Assembly (NCBI GenBank): GCA_021186555.1
Contig: JAJKFL010000026.1
Span: forward strand, 3,053,709 to 3,117,708
Origin: Reticulitermes speratus
Taxonomy: Eukaryota > Arthropoda > Insecta > Blattodea > Rhinotermitidae
Direction of reading: 5' to 3'
DNA: 64,000 nt
Part shown: positions 46,567 to 58,812 of the stretch, in pieces
Position numbering within the stretch: the first letter of the stretch is position 1
Layout: each line of letters begins with the position of its first letter
Program-made: the position numbers and the translations under genes
The notes under the pieces: model-generated
What the model was told of the DNA's origin: nothing
Seen by the model: the letters and a program-made list of their open reading frames with translations, nothing else
Databases searched by the model: none

Positions 46567-48628
46567 GGTTGTAAGGCAGCAAACGTGACCCTGTATACAG
46601 AGCAATGGGCTTAAACGAGTTTATGTTGGTTGTAAGGCAGCAAACGTGACCCTGTATACAGAGCAATGGGCTTATAAACGAGTTTATGTTGGTTGTAAGG
46701 CAGCAAATGTGACCCTGTATACAGAGCAGTGGGCTTATAAACGAGTTTATGTTGGTTGTAAGGCAGCAAATGTGACCCTGTATACAGAGCAATGGGCTTA
46801 TAAACGAGTTTATGTTGGTTGTAAGGCAGCAAATGTGACCCTGTATACAGAGCAATGGGCTTATAAACGATTTTATGTTGTTTGTAAGGCAGCAAATGTG
46901 ACCCTGTATACAGAGCAATGGGCTTATAAACGAGTTTATGTTGGTTGTAAGGCAGCAAATGTGACCTTGTATACAGAGCAATAGGCTTATAAACGAGTTT
47001 ATGTTGGTTGTAAGGCAGCAAATGTGACCCTGTATACAGAGCAATAGGCTTATAAACGAGTTTATGTTGGTTGTAAGGCAGCAAATGTGACCCTGTATAC
47101 AGAGCAATGGGCTTATAAACGAGTTTATGTTGGTTGTAAGGCAGCAAATGTGACCCTGTATACAGAGCAATAGGCTTATAAACGAGTTTATGTTGGTTGT
47201 AAGGCAGCAAATGTGACCCTGTATACAGAGCAATAGGCTTATAAACGAGTTTATGTTGGTTGTAAGGCAGCAAATGTGACCCTGTATACAGAGCAATAGG
47301 CTTATAAACGAGTTTATGTTGGTTGTAAGGCAGCAAACATGACCCTGTATACAGAGCAATGGGCTTATAAACGAGTTTATGTTGGTTGTAAGGCAGCAAA
47401 TGTGACCCTGTATACAGAGCAATGGGCTTATAAACGAGTTTATGTTGGTTGTAAGGCAGCAAACGTGACCCTGTATTCAGAGCAATGGGCTTATAAACGA
47501 GTTTATGTTGGTTGTAAGGCAGCAGATGTGACCCTGTATTCAGAGCAATGGGCTTAAACGAGTTTATGTTGGTTGTAAGGCAGCAGATGTGACCCTGTAT
47601 ACAGAGCAATGGGCTTATAAACGAGTTTATGTTGGTTGTAAGGCAGCAAACGTGACCCTGTATACAGAGCAGTGGGCTTATAAACGAGTTTATGTTGGTT
47701 GTAAGGCAGCAAACGTGACCCTGTATTCAGAGCAATGGGCTTATAAAACGAGTTTATGTTGGTTGTAAGGCAGCAAACGTGACCCTGTATACAGAGCAGT
47801 GGGCTTATAAACGAGTTTATGTTGGTTGTAAGGCAGCAAACGTGACCCTGTATTCAGAGCAATGGGCTTATAAACGAGTTTATGTTGGTTGTAAGGCAGC
47901 AGATGTGACCCTGTATTCAGAGCAATGGGCTTAAACGAGTTTATGTTGGTTGTAAGGCAGCAGATGTGACCCTGTATTCAGAGCAATGGGCTTAAACGAG
48001 TTTATGTTGGTTGTAAGGCAGCAGATGTGACCCTGTATTCAGAGCAATGGGCTTAAACGAGTTTATGTTGGTTGTAAGGCAGCAGATGTGACCCTGTATA
48101 CAGAGCAATGGGCTTAAACGAGTTTATGTTGGTTGTAAGGCAGCAGATGTGACCCTGTATTCAGAGCAATGGGCTTATAAACGAGTTTATGTTGGTTGTA
48201 AGGCAGCAGATGTGACCCTGTATTCAGAGCAATGGGCTTAAACGAGTTTATGTTGGTTGTAAGGCAGCAGATGTGACCCTGTATTCAGAGCAATGGGCTT
48301 AAACGAGTTTATGTTGGTTGTAAGGCAGCAGATGTGACCCTGTATTCAGAGCAATGGGTTTAAACGAGTTTATGTTGGTTGTAAGGCAGCAAACGTGACC
48401 CTGTATACAGAGCAGTGGGCTTATAAACGAGTTTATGTTGGTTGTAAGGCAGCAAACGTGACCCTGTATTCAGAGCAATGGGCTTATAAACGAGTTTATG
48501 TTGGTTGTAAGGCAGCAAACGTGACCCTGTATTCAGAGCAATGGGCTTATAAACGAGTTTATGTTGGTTGTAAGGCAGCAAACGTGACCCTGTATACAGA
48601 GCAATGGGCTTATAAACGAGTTTATTGC
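46567..48628. repeat. 63-bp minisatellite (about 33 units)
   Basis: The unit contains GTTTATGTTGGTTGTAAGGC, AGCAAATGTGACCCTGTATA and CAGAGCAATGGGCTTATAAA. Variants are zoned: AGCAAATGTG dominates at the left; AGCAGATGTG with GGGCTTAAACG (59 bp) clusters at about 47880-48360. Divisible by three and stop-free in stretches on both strands, producing false ORFs up to 332 codons. Confidence 0.95.
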
Positions 48629-48689
48629 TAAAATATACAGGACGTTGCTTTTAGGAACCTTGATTTCAGGCTTCCGCCGCGATGTTCAA

Positions 48690-48785
48690 GACTCTTGACC
48701 CGTGAGGATGGGACCGATACGTTGTCCCGAAACGTCGGTAAACAATTGCCACACGACGCCGTGTAACAACCCAAAATACCACAGA
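48690..48785 (+). repeat. Half copy of the TTTCGG foldback family
   Basis: GACCCGTGAGGATGGGACCG and CCGAAACGTCGGTAAACAAT correspond to one arm of the foldback at 60329-60530. It includes a hammerhead-like core with stem GGGAC/GTCCC. Confidence 0.75.
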
Positions 48786-49009
48786 TATTTGGTTTTAGGA
48801 GCTGAAGAACAAAGCTATATGAAGGGAATGTTGTCAAGCAGGAAGGAAGACTGTCACGAGTGGATTAGACTTGACGTGCAGTTGTAATGGAAAGGCACTG
48901 GAAGGCCAGCAGTGTCACGCGCCGTGACTGGGAAGTCAACAAGGCACAGAGAAATAGACAGTAGATCAGTCACTGAGTCCAGGACACTCTTACTGATCAT
49001 AACATTTTG
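48786..49009. other. Intron sequence without recognised features
   Basis: Nothing identified. Confidence 0.4.
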
Positions 49010-49515
49010 AGAGTGAAACTCATTTGGCGTAGGAATGAAATTTCGAAAAGCTACTCTTAGCTTCGTCATGTCTGTCTGTTGTTCGCATGAAACAACTCGA
49101 CTCCCACTCAACGGATTTTCATGAAATTTCATATTTAATGATTTTTCGAAAAAACTGTTGATAAAATACGAGTTTGATTAAAATCTGATAACAATAACTG
49201 GTACTTTACATGAAGACCTATGTACATTTATGATAATATCTAGCTGAATTCTTCTTAAAATCAGAAATATTTCAGACAAAATTTGTAGATAAATACAAAA
49301 CACACATTTTATGTTCAATAACTTTTTTCCGAAAATCGCGCCGTTTATGAGATAATTTGGGAAAACATGGTACAGCCAGACAGGCCACAGATGACAATAT
49401 AATACGGCGCATGCGCTTTGCATGCTGGATAACTAAGGCTACAGACACACACTGAGAATATGTAATAATTATTGTTCTTCCACGGCAACAATGGTTACGT
49501 GAACGCGCCTCATTG
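49010..49515 (-). repeat. Dispersed repeat R1 (copy 2, inverted)
   Basis: Inverse match of 26040-26545 (CATGGTACAGCCAGACAGGC, GCGCATGCGCTTTGCATGC, GAACGCGCC). The copies share short ORFs without a known family. Confidence 0.75.
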
Positions 49516-49931
49516 TTACGTTTTTACGTACATTGCCTGTCTTTTTTTCAACTAATAACAGAGTTCTTTGAAATACAATGAAAAATCAATTCGTTTGTGT
49601 CCTGTTTTCAATTGAGGCATCCCGTTGTGACTCTGAGAGAGATATCAGGGAAGTCAATAACATATGGCAGATGACGCAGCAATATATAGAACACTTCATT
49701 GTCGTTAGATTTCCTTTATGAAATAAAAAGAGGTTTCTGTGGAGACCACATTTGTCCGTCCGTCTGTCTATCTGTGGCGTTGCGTCAGTCGTACTTTTGT
49801 AACAAGCGATACAGGCTTTCTTTACAAAATGTTGTCGAGAATATGTGAGCTTTCTGAAAGTCGTGTAGTGAAAGTCACACTTAGGGAATTAAATGGCGTT
49901 CTAGCCTTAACTTCCACATTTGAAGTCGGTT
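49516..49931. other. Intron sequence; possible R1-related scrap
   Basis: CCGTCCGTCTGTCTATCTG near 49757 resembles the R1-type flank. No gene. Confidence 0.4.
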
Positions 49932-50212
49932 GAGGCACTGCGCTATAATCCGGAAGGTCGCGGGTTCGATTTCCGATGGTGTCAATTTTTATTGACATAA
50001 TCCTTTCGGTCGCACTATGGCCCTGGGGTCGACTCAGCCTCTAACAGAAATGAGTACCAGGAATATTTCCTGGGGGGTAAAGGCGGCCGGTGCGTAGGGC
50101 TGACAACCTTACCACCTTCATGTGCCGATTGCGTAGAAATCTGGGAGCCTCAACCTCCTGGAACCCTAAGGGCCTGTCCAGGCCTGTAATGGGATTGCTT
50201 TACCTTTACCTT
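49932..50212 (+). mobile_element. SINE-C copy
   Basis: Head GGCACTGCGCTATAATCCGG and GCGGGTTCGATTTCCGATGG; body GGGGTCGACTCAGCCTCTAA and GGGGGTAAAGGCGGCCGGTG; tail (ACCTTT)n. Confidence 0.88.
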
Positions 50213-50397
50213 ACACGTTTATTGTCCGATTTTCATGAAATGCGGTATAAGAGGTCTGCACGTGAAGCTGTTGATTATTTGCGAGTTTCGTGAAAATCGG
50301 CACAGGGACGCCGGCACTTCTCTCATAGACATAGCTGGAATCGCCTTTACCCGTGTGACCTTTATGTGACTGAAGGTTACCGCCGCGGTCGTATAAT

Positions 50398-50590
50398 GTT
50401 GCGTAAAATTTTTTGGGTTTTTACCCGGCGTCGTTTTTTTGGTAAGAAAACGACGTTTCGGGACTACTTGTCTGTCCCATCTTCAGGGTACCGAGGTGAA
50501 CCAGGAAAAGGTTGTCAGGAGGTAGTCCCGAAACGTTGGTTTCTTACCAAAAAACGACGTCCGGTAAAAACCCAAAGGATTTTATACAAC
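50398..50590. mobile_element. Foldback element with hammerhead-like core
   Basis: Arms of about 60-65 bp: GTTGCGTAAAATTTTTTGGG at the left, inverse CCCAAAGGATTTTATACAAC at the right. The inner arm ends hold ACGTTTCGGGAC and AGTCCCGAAACG. No coding content. Confidence 0.8.
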
Positions 50591-50599
50591 ACCGTGTGA

Positions 50600-51683
50600 A
50601 CATTTGGATGTACCGGAAACCTTCGTAAATTTTATGTATTACGTCACGGAACATAAAATTTGCAGTCTTTTTTTTTTTTTTTAATATTTCGGCTACAAAT
50701 TAGCCATCTTCAGCAAAGCATCGTATATGTGATTCGTATTCTACATGCAATGCACTGCATGTAACATACAATACAGGCGGACTGAGTATTGTGTGCAGAA
50801 GGATATGTTATAGCTGAAATGTAACGAAGCACGTAGCTTTTATAAGTTTCAGCTGACTGTGAAAACTTATTAAATTATTTTGTATCTCTTTCATATCTCG
50901 TTCGTAACCCATTTTCTTACCTCCTCATATTCATTTTGTGGCTCTGTTTCCTCCTTCGTAATTCTGAACTGTATTAAGTTAAAACAGAGGATAAAATCAC
51001 ATTTTCTTTCAGATGAGACAGCTTATCTTCCTAAAGTACCTTAAGACATGATTATGTAATTCATCTGAGATGTTATGCTGTTTCGACTCGTAAATATTGA
51101 CCAACGTTTCGGAAAATAAAACACTGCAAGGAGGTCTACTTGGACTGTTTGAACGTAAAAATGAAGGTACTATGATCTTTCGAAAAGGCGATAAATATTT
51201 ACCAATTTAGACGGTGTCACATCATGGCAGACTTGAGTGTTCATCAGCACGCTGTATAAAACTCCAAATTCCGGACAGGTCCAAACACTGTGCCGTGGAA
51301 AAAACGTGAGAAGTCGTAACATATATATAGTCAATCATAAACTGCATAAACTACGTCGCAAATACGGCAGAAGGAACTTGGAAATGAACTATAATATTTC
51401 GCTCAGGAGGTTCATAGTTACCAACCCTTGAAGTTAGAATATCTCGAATTGGAAACAGGACTGCCAACCACTGGAACGTGTCATGCGAAAACAGTCCAGG
51501 ACGCAAGAACAAAAATAAGAACATGTGAGGTCAGGTGATCATGGTGGTCATACGAAGTGTTCTGCGCTGTTACGCTGTTATTCTTATTCTGTTACGTTAT
51601 TCTTGAAGGGAGCACACGCCAGTGGGAAAAACAAATAAAAGAAGGAAGAAGGAAAGATAAATAAGAAAGGATAAAAAGCAATA
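50600..51683. other. Intron sequence; one hammerhead-like motif at 50686-50713
   Basis: The minus-strand motif CTGAAGATGGCTA...TAGCCGAAAT precedes a T-run. The rest is AT-rich and unassigned. Confidence 0.45.
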
Positions 51684-53103
51684 GAGACGTTTCGTGAGTC
51701 AGGCTTATTGCTTATGTAGGAGACGTTTCGTGAGTCAGACTTAATGCTTATGTAGGAGACGATTCGTGAGTCAGGCTTATTGCTTATGTAGGAGACGTTT
51801 CGTGAGTCAGGCTTATTGCTTATGTAGGAGACGTTTCGTGAGTCAGGCTTACTGTTTATGTAGGAGATGTTTCGTGAGTCAGGCTTATTGCTTATTTAGG
51901 AGACGTTTCGTGAGTCAGGCTTATTGTTTATGTAGGAGACGTTTCGTGAGTCAGGCTTATTGTTTATGTAGGAGATGTTTCGTGAGTCAGGCTTATTGTT
52001 TATGTAGGAGATGTTTCGTGAGTCAGGCTTGTTGCTTATTTAGGAGACGTTTCGTGAGTCAGGCTTATTGCTTATGTAGGAGACGTTTCGTGAGTCAGGC
52101 TTATTGCTTATTTACGAGACGTTTCGGGAGTCAGGCTTATTGCTTATATAGGAGACGTTTCGTGAGTCAGGCTTATTGCTTATGTAGGAGATGTTTCGTG
52201 AGTCAGGCTTATTGCTTATGTAGGAGACGTTTCGTGAGTCAGGCTTATTGCTTATGTAGGAGACGTTTCGTGAGTCAGTCTTATTGCTTATGTAGGATAC
52301 GTTTCGTGAGTCAGGCTTATTGCTTATGTAGGAGACGTTTCGTGAGTTAGGCTTATTGCTTATGTAGGAGACGTTTCGTGAGTCAGGCTTGTTGCTTATT
52401 TAGGAGACGTTTCGTGAGTCAGGCTTATTGTTTATGTAGGAGACGTTTCGTGAGTCAGGCTTATTGTTTATGTAGGAGATGTTTCGTGAGTCAGGCTTAT
52501 TGTTTATGTAGGAGACGTTTCGTGAGTCAGGCTTGTTGCTTATTTAGGAGACGTTTCGTGAGTCAGGCTTATTGTTTATGTAGGAAACGTTTCATGAGTC
52601 AGGCTTATTGCTTATGTAGGAGACGTTTCGTGAGTCAGTCTTATTGCTTATGTAGGAGACGTTTCGTGAGTCAGGCTTATTGCTTATGTAGGAGACGTTT
52701 CGTGAGTTAGTCTTATTGCTTATATAGGAGACGTTTCGTGAGTCAGGCTTATTGCTTATGTAGGAGACGTTTCGTGAGTCAGGCTTATTGCTTATGTAGG
52801 AGACGGTTCGTGAGTCAGGCTTATTGCTTATTTAGGAGACGTTTCGTGAGTCAGGCTTATTGTTTATATAGGAGATGTTTCGTGAGTCAGGCTTATTGCT
52901 TATTTAGGAGACGTTTCGTGAGTCAGGCTTATTGTTTATGTAGGAGATGTTTCGTGAGTCAGGCTTACTGTATATGTAGGAGACGTTTCGTGAGTCAGGC
53001 TTATTGCTTATGTAGGAGACGTTTCGTGAGTCAGGCTTATTGCTTATGTAGGAGACGTTTCGTGAGTCAGGCTTATTGCTTATGTAGGAGACGTTTCGTG
53101 TAT
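51684..53103. repeat. 36-bp minisatellite (about 39 units)
   Basis: Unit GAGACGTTTCGTGAGTCAGG plus CTTATTGCTTATGTAG. Two-base variants (TTGTTTATG, TTATTTAG, GATGTTTCG) form mosaics suggesting repeated unequal exchange. Stop-free on both strands in parts; the 12-residue reading (S-Q-A-Y-C-L-C-R-R-R-F-V) is an artefact. Confidence 0.95.
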
Positions 53104-53901
53104 CACGACAGGAACAAACAAATGTCCACAAGGAGGGGAGAGGTGAGGCAAAGTACAGAGAGTTGCTGTAACAAGTCAAGGTTTGGGTCGTTTGTTGTTA
53201 GCGTCGGTCGAAGGACGTCGTGTCATCGACAGAGGATTACGTGCCCCAGAAACGTAAAGCCCAGTCCCAGTAACACAGCCCCTTGATTGATTTCTGAACA
53301 CGTGCTGCTAATTGGGGGTCTTTTATAAATATTCAAACTTCTTCGAAATTCCGTATCAGAAAGACAAGAGCGTTATAAGGAGCTGAATGCTGTGCTGCGT
53401 CGTGGCGGACGTCACAGATCTATTCAGACGACGACAGATAAACTGGGTGCGACTGAGAAACATGGGGGGTGGGGGGGAGCCAGAAGAAAAAATTATAGAA
53501 TGGAAAAAGTTTTGGTGGAAACGCGTAATGAATTGAAACTGATTGGAAGGACAGGCTCTAGTGTTGGGGGTGGGAGTTGGGTAATGTCCGTGGAGCTAGA
53601 AACTAAAAATTAGCTGACAAACTTAAATTTAATAAATTCCTGATTGTGTGATTTGCTGCAACTTTTCTTTAAACTGTACATGTTATCGTTAGGTGGCGAC
53701 ATTATCTAGTTGCCTTAGTGTCCTGCAGGGATGCAGTGGTAACAGGGAGCGAAAATATGTAAGATTTTGTCAAGGTAAAGTGTGGTTGTTGTGTAGCTGT
53801 TGGTTATTTACTGAAGCGTGCGAGTGAGTAAATACTGCATCAGTACACACCAAATATAATTACTGTATCTAGCTATACTGCGGACTTCCATCGTAATGCA
53901 G
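53104..53901. other. Intron sequence without recognised features
   Basis: A G-run at 53465-53478; no gene or repeat recognised. Confidence 0.4.
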
Positions 53902-53905
53902 TTAA

Positions 53906-54700
53906 CCCTTTAAAGCCCAGTGGTTACTATACATACCACCATGTTTAACATTCACAAATTCCACGTTCTGCTCACACAGTGTATTTATGTGTTTTGTGTG
54001 GATCTCAGAACAAACAGCGATTATTTCACTGTACAGCATTAACTGACTGGTTTGTATAACTGAGACGGAGTGTGTTTACTGCGCGGTACGGACTGTATTT
54101 ATGTGTTTTGTGTGGATCTCAGAACAAACAGCGATTATTTCACTGTACAGCATTAACTGACTGGTTTGTATAACTGAGACGGAGTGTGTTTACTGCGCGG
54201 TACGGACTGTATTTATGTGTTTTGTGTGGATCTCAGAACAAACAGCGATTATTTCACTGTACAACATTAACTGACTGGTTTGTATAACTGAGACGGAGTG
54301 TGTTTACTGCGCGGTACGAACTGTATTTATGTGTTTTGTGTGGATCTCAGAACAAACAGCGATTATTTCACTGTACAACATTAACTGACTGGTTTGTATA
54401 ACTGAGACGGAGTGTGTTTACTGCGCGGTACGGACTGTATTTATGTGTTTTGTGTGGATCTCAGAACAAACAGCGATTATTTCACTGTACAGCATTAACT
54501 GACTGGTTTGTATAACTGAGACGGAGTGTGTTTACTGCGCGGTACGGACTGTATTTATGTGTTTTGTGTGGATCTCAGAACAAACAGCGATTATTTCACT
54601 GTACAGCATTAACTGACTGGTTTGTATAACTGAGACGGAGTGTGTTTACTGCGCGGTACGAACTGGGTCTTTAACTGTAATTCCGGTTTCTTGACACTTC
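53906..54700 (+). mobile_element. TTAA-type element with about 6 copies of the 114-bp unit; right end lost
   Basis: TTAA (53902-53905), then CCCTTTAAAGCCCAGTGG, the best-preserved left end in the window. The leader to about 53985 precedes the array. After CTGGGTCTTTAACTGTAATT the sequence follows the 24497 copy briefly, then diverges, with no AAAGGG end found. Confidence 0.82.
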
Positions 54701-55609
54701 TGTTTTGTACATAGAAATGTCGAGTCACATTATGTGATTTAAGGACACATAAATATATTACATCACTGCTTGTGCCACTTTTCCACTGTAGCCTGCCGGT
54801 TCGTAAGACTGACGTCCCAATTTACTCCACTGCTTAATTGAGCCTAAACAAACAGCCCACAGCTCGGCTACCAAAGACAGATCTTCATTCACGTCAGGAA
54901 CAAGGTGGCTAAGAAGCAAAATTTCACTTTATTGCAGGCACGGAGCAGAATTAGAAATTGCACATGGACCTAAACACGCAAGTTACGCACTTCCGTGTTT
55001 CTGTAGTCTGTTTTTAGCGTCCAGTGCTAAACGACTTAGCTGGTGTCTCCGCTTCTATCACGAAAATAGGATTTCCTTGTGCTCTCCTGCCTAGACAGAA
55101 ACATTGAAATAAACTGAGGTTTACCAAGCACAAGGAAGTAACTTTTTACGATTGAGATTTCAAAAGAATAAAACTCCACGTGTGGACTTCAGGATTAAGT
55201 CCGGAATACAACAGAAGGTCGCTGTTGGAGGGTCCTTAAAAAAAAAGCCGACAAATCCCACAAAGAATTCCTTTCAGTCAATGTAATTCCACATAAGCAT
55301 GTTGGTCGGCGAAACGCCATCTTAGAACGCTCTAAAATACATTGAATATTGGATTTTACATTAGTAATATTTCCAAAATGTTTCCATCTATAATAGGCCA
55401 TATTCTCCAAGGAAAAATGGAGTAAGAACAAAGCTGACTGACAAGGTATTGTCTCTAGTTAATGGACTATTTCAAGTGACATCGATATATTATATCATTA
55501 TAGACCATAGATTTCAAAATATAGAGGCTTTGAAATGTGGAAACGTTACACACTGATTGCTACCCTGCCGCACTTTCCATAATCTACGTTATAGGTTTTC
55601 TTTCCCACT
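54701..55609. other. Intron sequence without recognised features
   Basis: Nothing identified. Confidence 0.4.
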
Positions 55610-55705
55610 CGGACTCTTGACCCGTGAGGATGGGACCGATACGTTGTCCCGAAACGACGGTAAACGATTACTACACCACGTCGCGTAATACCCCAGAAGA
55701 CCGCA
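55610..55705 (+). repeat. Half copy of the TTTCGG foldback family
   Basis: GACCCGTGAGGATGGGACCG, TTGTCCCGAAACGACGGTAA and GCGTAATACCCCAGAAGACC match one arm of the elements at 30882 and 60329. Confidence 0.75.
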
Positions 55706-56649
55706 AATTTCAAGTTACGAAAATTTATGATCAAAACTAGGTAAATAGAGCGCTGGTATTATTATCAGTAGTGTCACGATTAATTTCGTCTGTCACGATT
55801 TAATGATTTTCTGAAGAAGGTCTATTATAGGACGAAACATGATGGAAATAAAGACGTGAATGTTTAATGATCATTGTATCGTCTAGTGGTCTAATATGGT
55901 GTTGCATTAATTGTTGTTGTAAGTCTGTTTACAGGAAGTTGTAAATCACTTGAAGAATTATCAGAACACAACTACAACAAAGGAACTGCCTGCGTCGTTA
56001 CTGAATGTGACGTATAGCGTCGTAGGAATGTGAAATAATGACTTATGAATATTATTTACATAAACTTTGAACTTTATTATAACAAACACTGAGAATGACA
56101 AGTAAAAAAGTCAACAGAACGAAGAAATTAACTTCTTTTGCTGACATGTTCTTTTGCTGACATGTTCTTTTGCTGACATGTTCTGTGTAGTGTTGTATAA
56201 GAGGACACACTGAGTCCCTAAGGCAAAACTCGCATTTAATATTCTTTAAATTGCTGTAGGATGAAATGGGACAGAAGTAATATGACAGTTACAGCGGACC
56301 GAATATGAGAAGGAAAATTCAGCATGTAGAAAGGAAAGTGGAAAATGCAGCTACGTGTTTTTAAAATCAGGGGCACATACTGTTTGGTCCACGTGCCATA
56401 AAGGTCATTTATTCTTTAAAGCCTAGTGATTATTATATGTATTGTCAGTTTTGACACTAGGAGCGCTGCGTTTTGTGAATAAAGTTCCGTGTTAGTGTCA
56501 CGATCAATTTCGATTTTGTCGCTATACAACGTTCATTTACGTGTCTTCATAATACTTGCATACCCCGCGTTATCTTCGAAATACGAAGACAATATTTATG
56601 TACAATGTAGAATAATTTTGGTTGTCAAAGAGTTAAATTTGTTTCATGT
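55706..56649. other. Intron sequence with an 18-bp triplication
   Basis: TTTTGCTGACATGTTC repeats about three times at 56136-56186. A hammerhead-like motif lies at 55811-55838. No gene. Confidence 0.55.
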
Positions 56650-56652
56650 TTA

Positions 56653-56918
56653 TTTTTGTGGTGAAGGGCCCCGCAGCAGATGCTGCAGACGCACCGCAGC
56701 CTTGAGGCTTATTGTGCAACCCTGTGATGAAGATAATTAGTTTTTTTTTTCATTTTTCCAAATAATGGAGCACCGGTGGAATGAAATCGACAGGGGAAAA
56801 CCGAAGTACTCGGGGAAAAACCTGTCCCAGTGCCACTCTGTCCACCACACAATCCTACATGGACTGACTCGGGATCGAACCCGGTCATCCGTGGTGGGCC
56901 GGCGACTAACCGCCTGAG
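56653..56918 (-). mobile_element. SINE-B copy, head slightly truncated
   Basis: Inverse of the SINE-B order: GGGCCCCGCAGCAGATGCTG at the left, GACAGGGGAAAACCGAAGTA in the middle, and the head ending at CCGCCTGAGC. Loosely matching flanks (TTTCATGTT) occur on both sides. Confidence 0.87.
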
Positions 56919-57352
56919 CTTATTTCATGTTAGGTTGGAACTTAATTGCTTATATCTTCACATATTTATGAAGGATTGCTTTTTTGTACCACACATTTAT
57001 TACACGAAGACCCTTATAGGCTACATGTTATTTCGCGTAAAGAACGCCACATTACATCATAACACTATAGGCTATAACTTACATCTACGGTACGTACGTG
57101 TTACTTTATTAGCTCTTTGAAAAATAAAGGAAGCTCGATTCGGACCCGCGACCTCCTGAACACGGATTGTAACCATGCATTACAGGGAGCTGTTTAAAAG
57201 CCGAGAGACCGAAACAAGTGACAACTACAACAATCGAAGTTACGTCACGCTCCCCGATATCCTCAACAGCATTGCTTTGATTTTGATAGCTGCTAACATT
57301 AGCTAACTTGTCCTTCTGAAAATAGCAATGTTTAGACGAAGTCGAGTGTGGA

Positions 57353-57519
57353 GCAGCGGTGGAGTTATTTTGGTGGGGGGGGGGGAAACTGAAGTACTCA
57401 AATAAAAACCTTCCCACTATGAATTTATGCACCATAAATACCACATTGACTGATACAGGATCGAACCCGGGTCTCCGTGGTGAGACACGGCGACTAACCG
57501 CCTGAGCCATGGCACGGCC
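57353..57519 (-). mobile_element. SINE-B copy, 3'-truncated
   Basis: The head (inverse of GGCCGTGCCATGGCTCAGGC) and proximal body are present; the body is diverged (AAACTGAAGTACTC) and stops at a G-run near 57375. Confidence 0.8.
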
Positions 57520-57855
57520 TGCGTCTTTTGATAAGATGTGATCTTATTTTAATATTGCTTTTAAGATTTTATCTAGCTATTTATTTCACTGCAATAATAC
57601 ATAATTTTGAGATATATTTTCTATCAACCATAATGCATATGACAACATTTAGACGTTTGTGTACAAGAAAGACATAAGAAAGGATGACTGATGATAATGA
57701 TAGTATGCATGTAGATGTACGTATATGTATGCATAAATAGGTGCGTACATATATGTATACTTGCATACTGACAGAGAACAAATTAGCAATTCTTTTTGTC
57801 CAGTACAAAAACGCTCAGTCCCACGACTACAATCATAAATGTAAAGCAATCCCTG
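57520..57855. other. Intron sequence without recognised features
   Basis: TA/TG-rich low complexity near 57700-57765. Nothing else identified. Confidence 0.4.
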
Positions 57856-58436
57856 TGGGGGCCGCGATAGCTCAGTCGGTATAGCGACTCGCTACGAGCT
57901 GGACGGTCCGGGGATCGAATCCCGGTGGGGGCGAGATTTTTAGCACCCGTCCAGACCGGCCCTGGGGCCTACCCAGCCTCCTGTACAATGGGTACCGGGT
58001 CATTCCCGGGGGTAAAGCGGCCGGGGCGTGGAGTTGACCACCCACCGCAATCTAGTAAAGTAAAGTTTTCCCTATAACAGGCCATGAAGGCCCAGAGGGG
58101 GAGTAGAGGTATAGCTGTACTCTTTCTTGACCCCGGCGCTAGTTGGGGGTGGGTGGTCAGCACCACGCCCCGGCCGCTTTACCCCCGGGAAAGACCTGGT
58201 ACACATTGTATAGGAGGCTGGGTAGGCCCCAGGGTCGGTCTGGACGGGTGCTGAAAATCTCGCCCCCACCGGGATTCGATCCCCGGACCGTCCAGCCCGT
58301 AGCGAGTCACTATACCGACTGAGCTATCGCGGCCCCCACCCCCATCTAGTGCTGAGGTTAAAGAAAGAGTAGAGCTATACCTCTACTCCCCTCTGGGCCT
58401 TCATGGCCTGTTGTAGGTAGACCTTTATCTTTACCT
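57856..58436 (+). mobile_element. SINE-A copy split by another SINE-A
   Basis: The head and body occupy 57856-58059 (A box TAGCTCAGTCGG, B box GGGGATCGAATCCC) and the rest 58336-58436 (CATCTAGTGCTGAGG, GAGCTATACCTCTACTCC). The inserted copy lies between them. Confidence 0.88.
58060..58335 (-). mobile_element. SINE-A copy nested in a SINE-A of opposite orientation
   Basis: Complete inverse copy from the AAAGTAAAG-type tail to CCGACTGAGCTATCGCGGCC. The host sequence CCACCGCAATCTAGT/CCACCCCCATCTAGT on the two sides is consistent with a target-site duplication of about 15 bp. Confidence 0.88.
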
Positions 58437-58439
58437 TTT

Positions 58440-58708
58440 CAAGCAATCTCTATACAGGCCCGGAAAGGCCTTGAGGGTTCCAGGAGGTTGAGGCACATTA
58501 ACGTGGTAAGGTTGTCAGCCCTACGCACCGGCCGCCTTTACCCCCAGGAAATATTCCTGGTACTCATTTCTGTTAGAGGCTGAGTCGACCCCAGGGCCAT
58601 AGTGCGACCGAAACGATTATGTCAATGAAAAATTCCAGTGACGTCATCGGGAATCGAACCCGCGACCTCCCGGCTTGTAGCGCAGTGCCTCAACCAACTG
58701 CGCCACCA
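58440..58708 (-). mobile_element. SINE-C copy abutting the SINE-A tail
   Basis: Begins AAGCAATCTCTATACAGGCC directly after the SINE-A ACCTTTACC tail and ends with the inverse head GCAGTGCCTCAACCAACTGCG. It lies about 100 bases from the shared receptor exon. Confidence 0.88.
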
Positions 58709-58812
58709 ATTCGGTCGTCACACTTGAGCCTTAATGTGACGCTTCTTTATGCTCTTGCCTATAAATCTACAGCTCCTACACTACAAAGACGGCAGGCGTC
58801 CGTAATACAAAC

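Noticed and set aside
46481..47609. Long ORFs (313 and 332 codons) on the minus strand
   Set aside because: Overlapping readings of the 63-bp minisatellite in different frames, with no start context or family.
51766..53286. Cys/Arg-rich repeat ORFs of 110-194 codons
   Set aside because: Readings of the 36-bp minisatellite, open on both strands; no signal peptide or domain.
18599..58334. Functional tRNA genes at the tRNA-like A/B box sequences
   Set aside because: Each is joined to the same long SINE body with target-site duplications, and the cloverleaf stems are imperfect. They are SINE heads.
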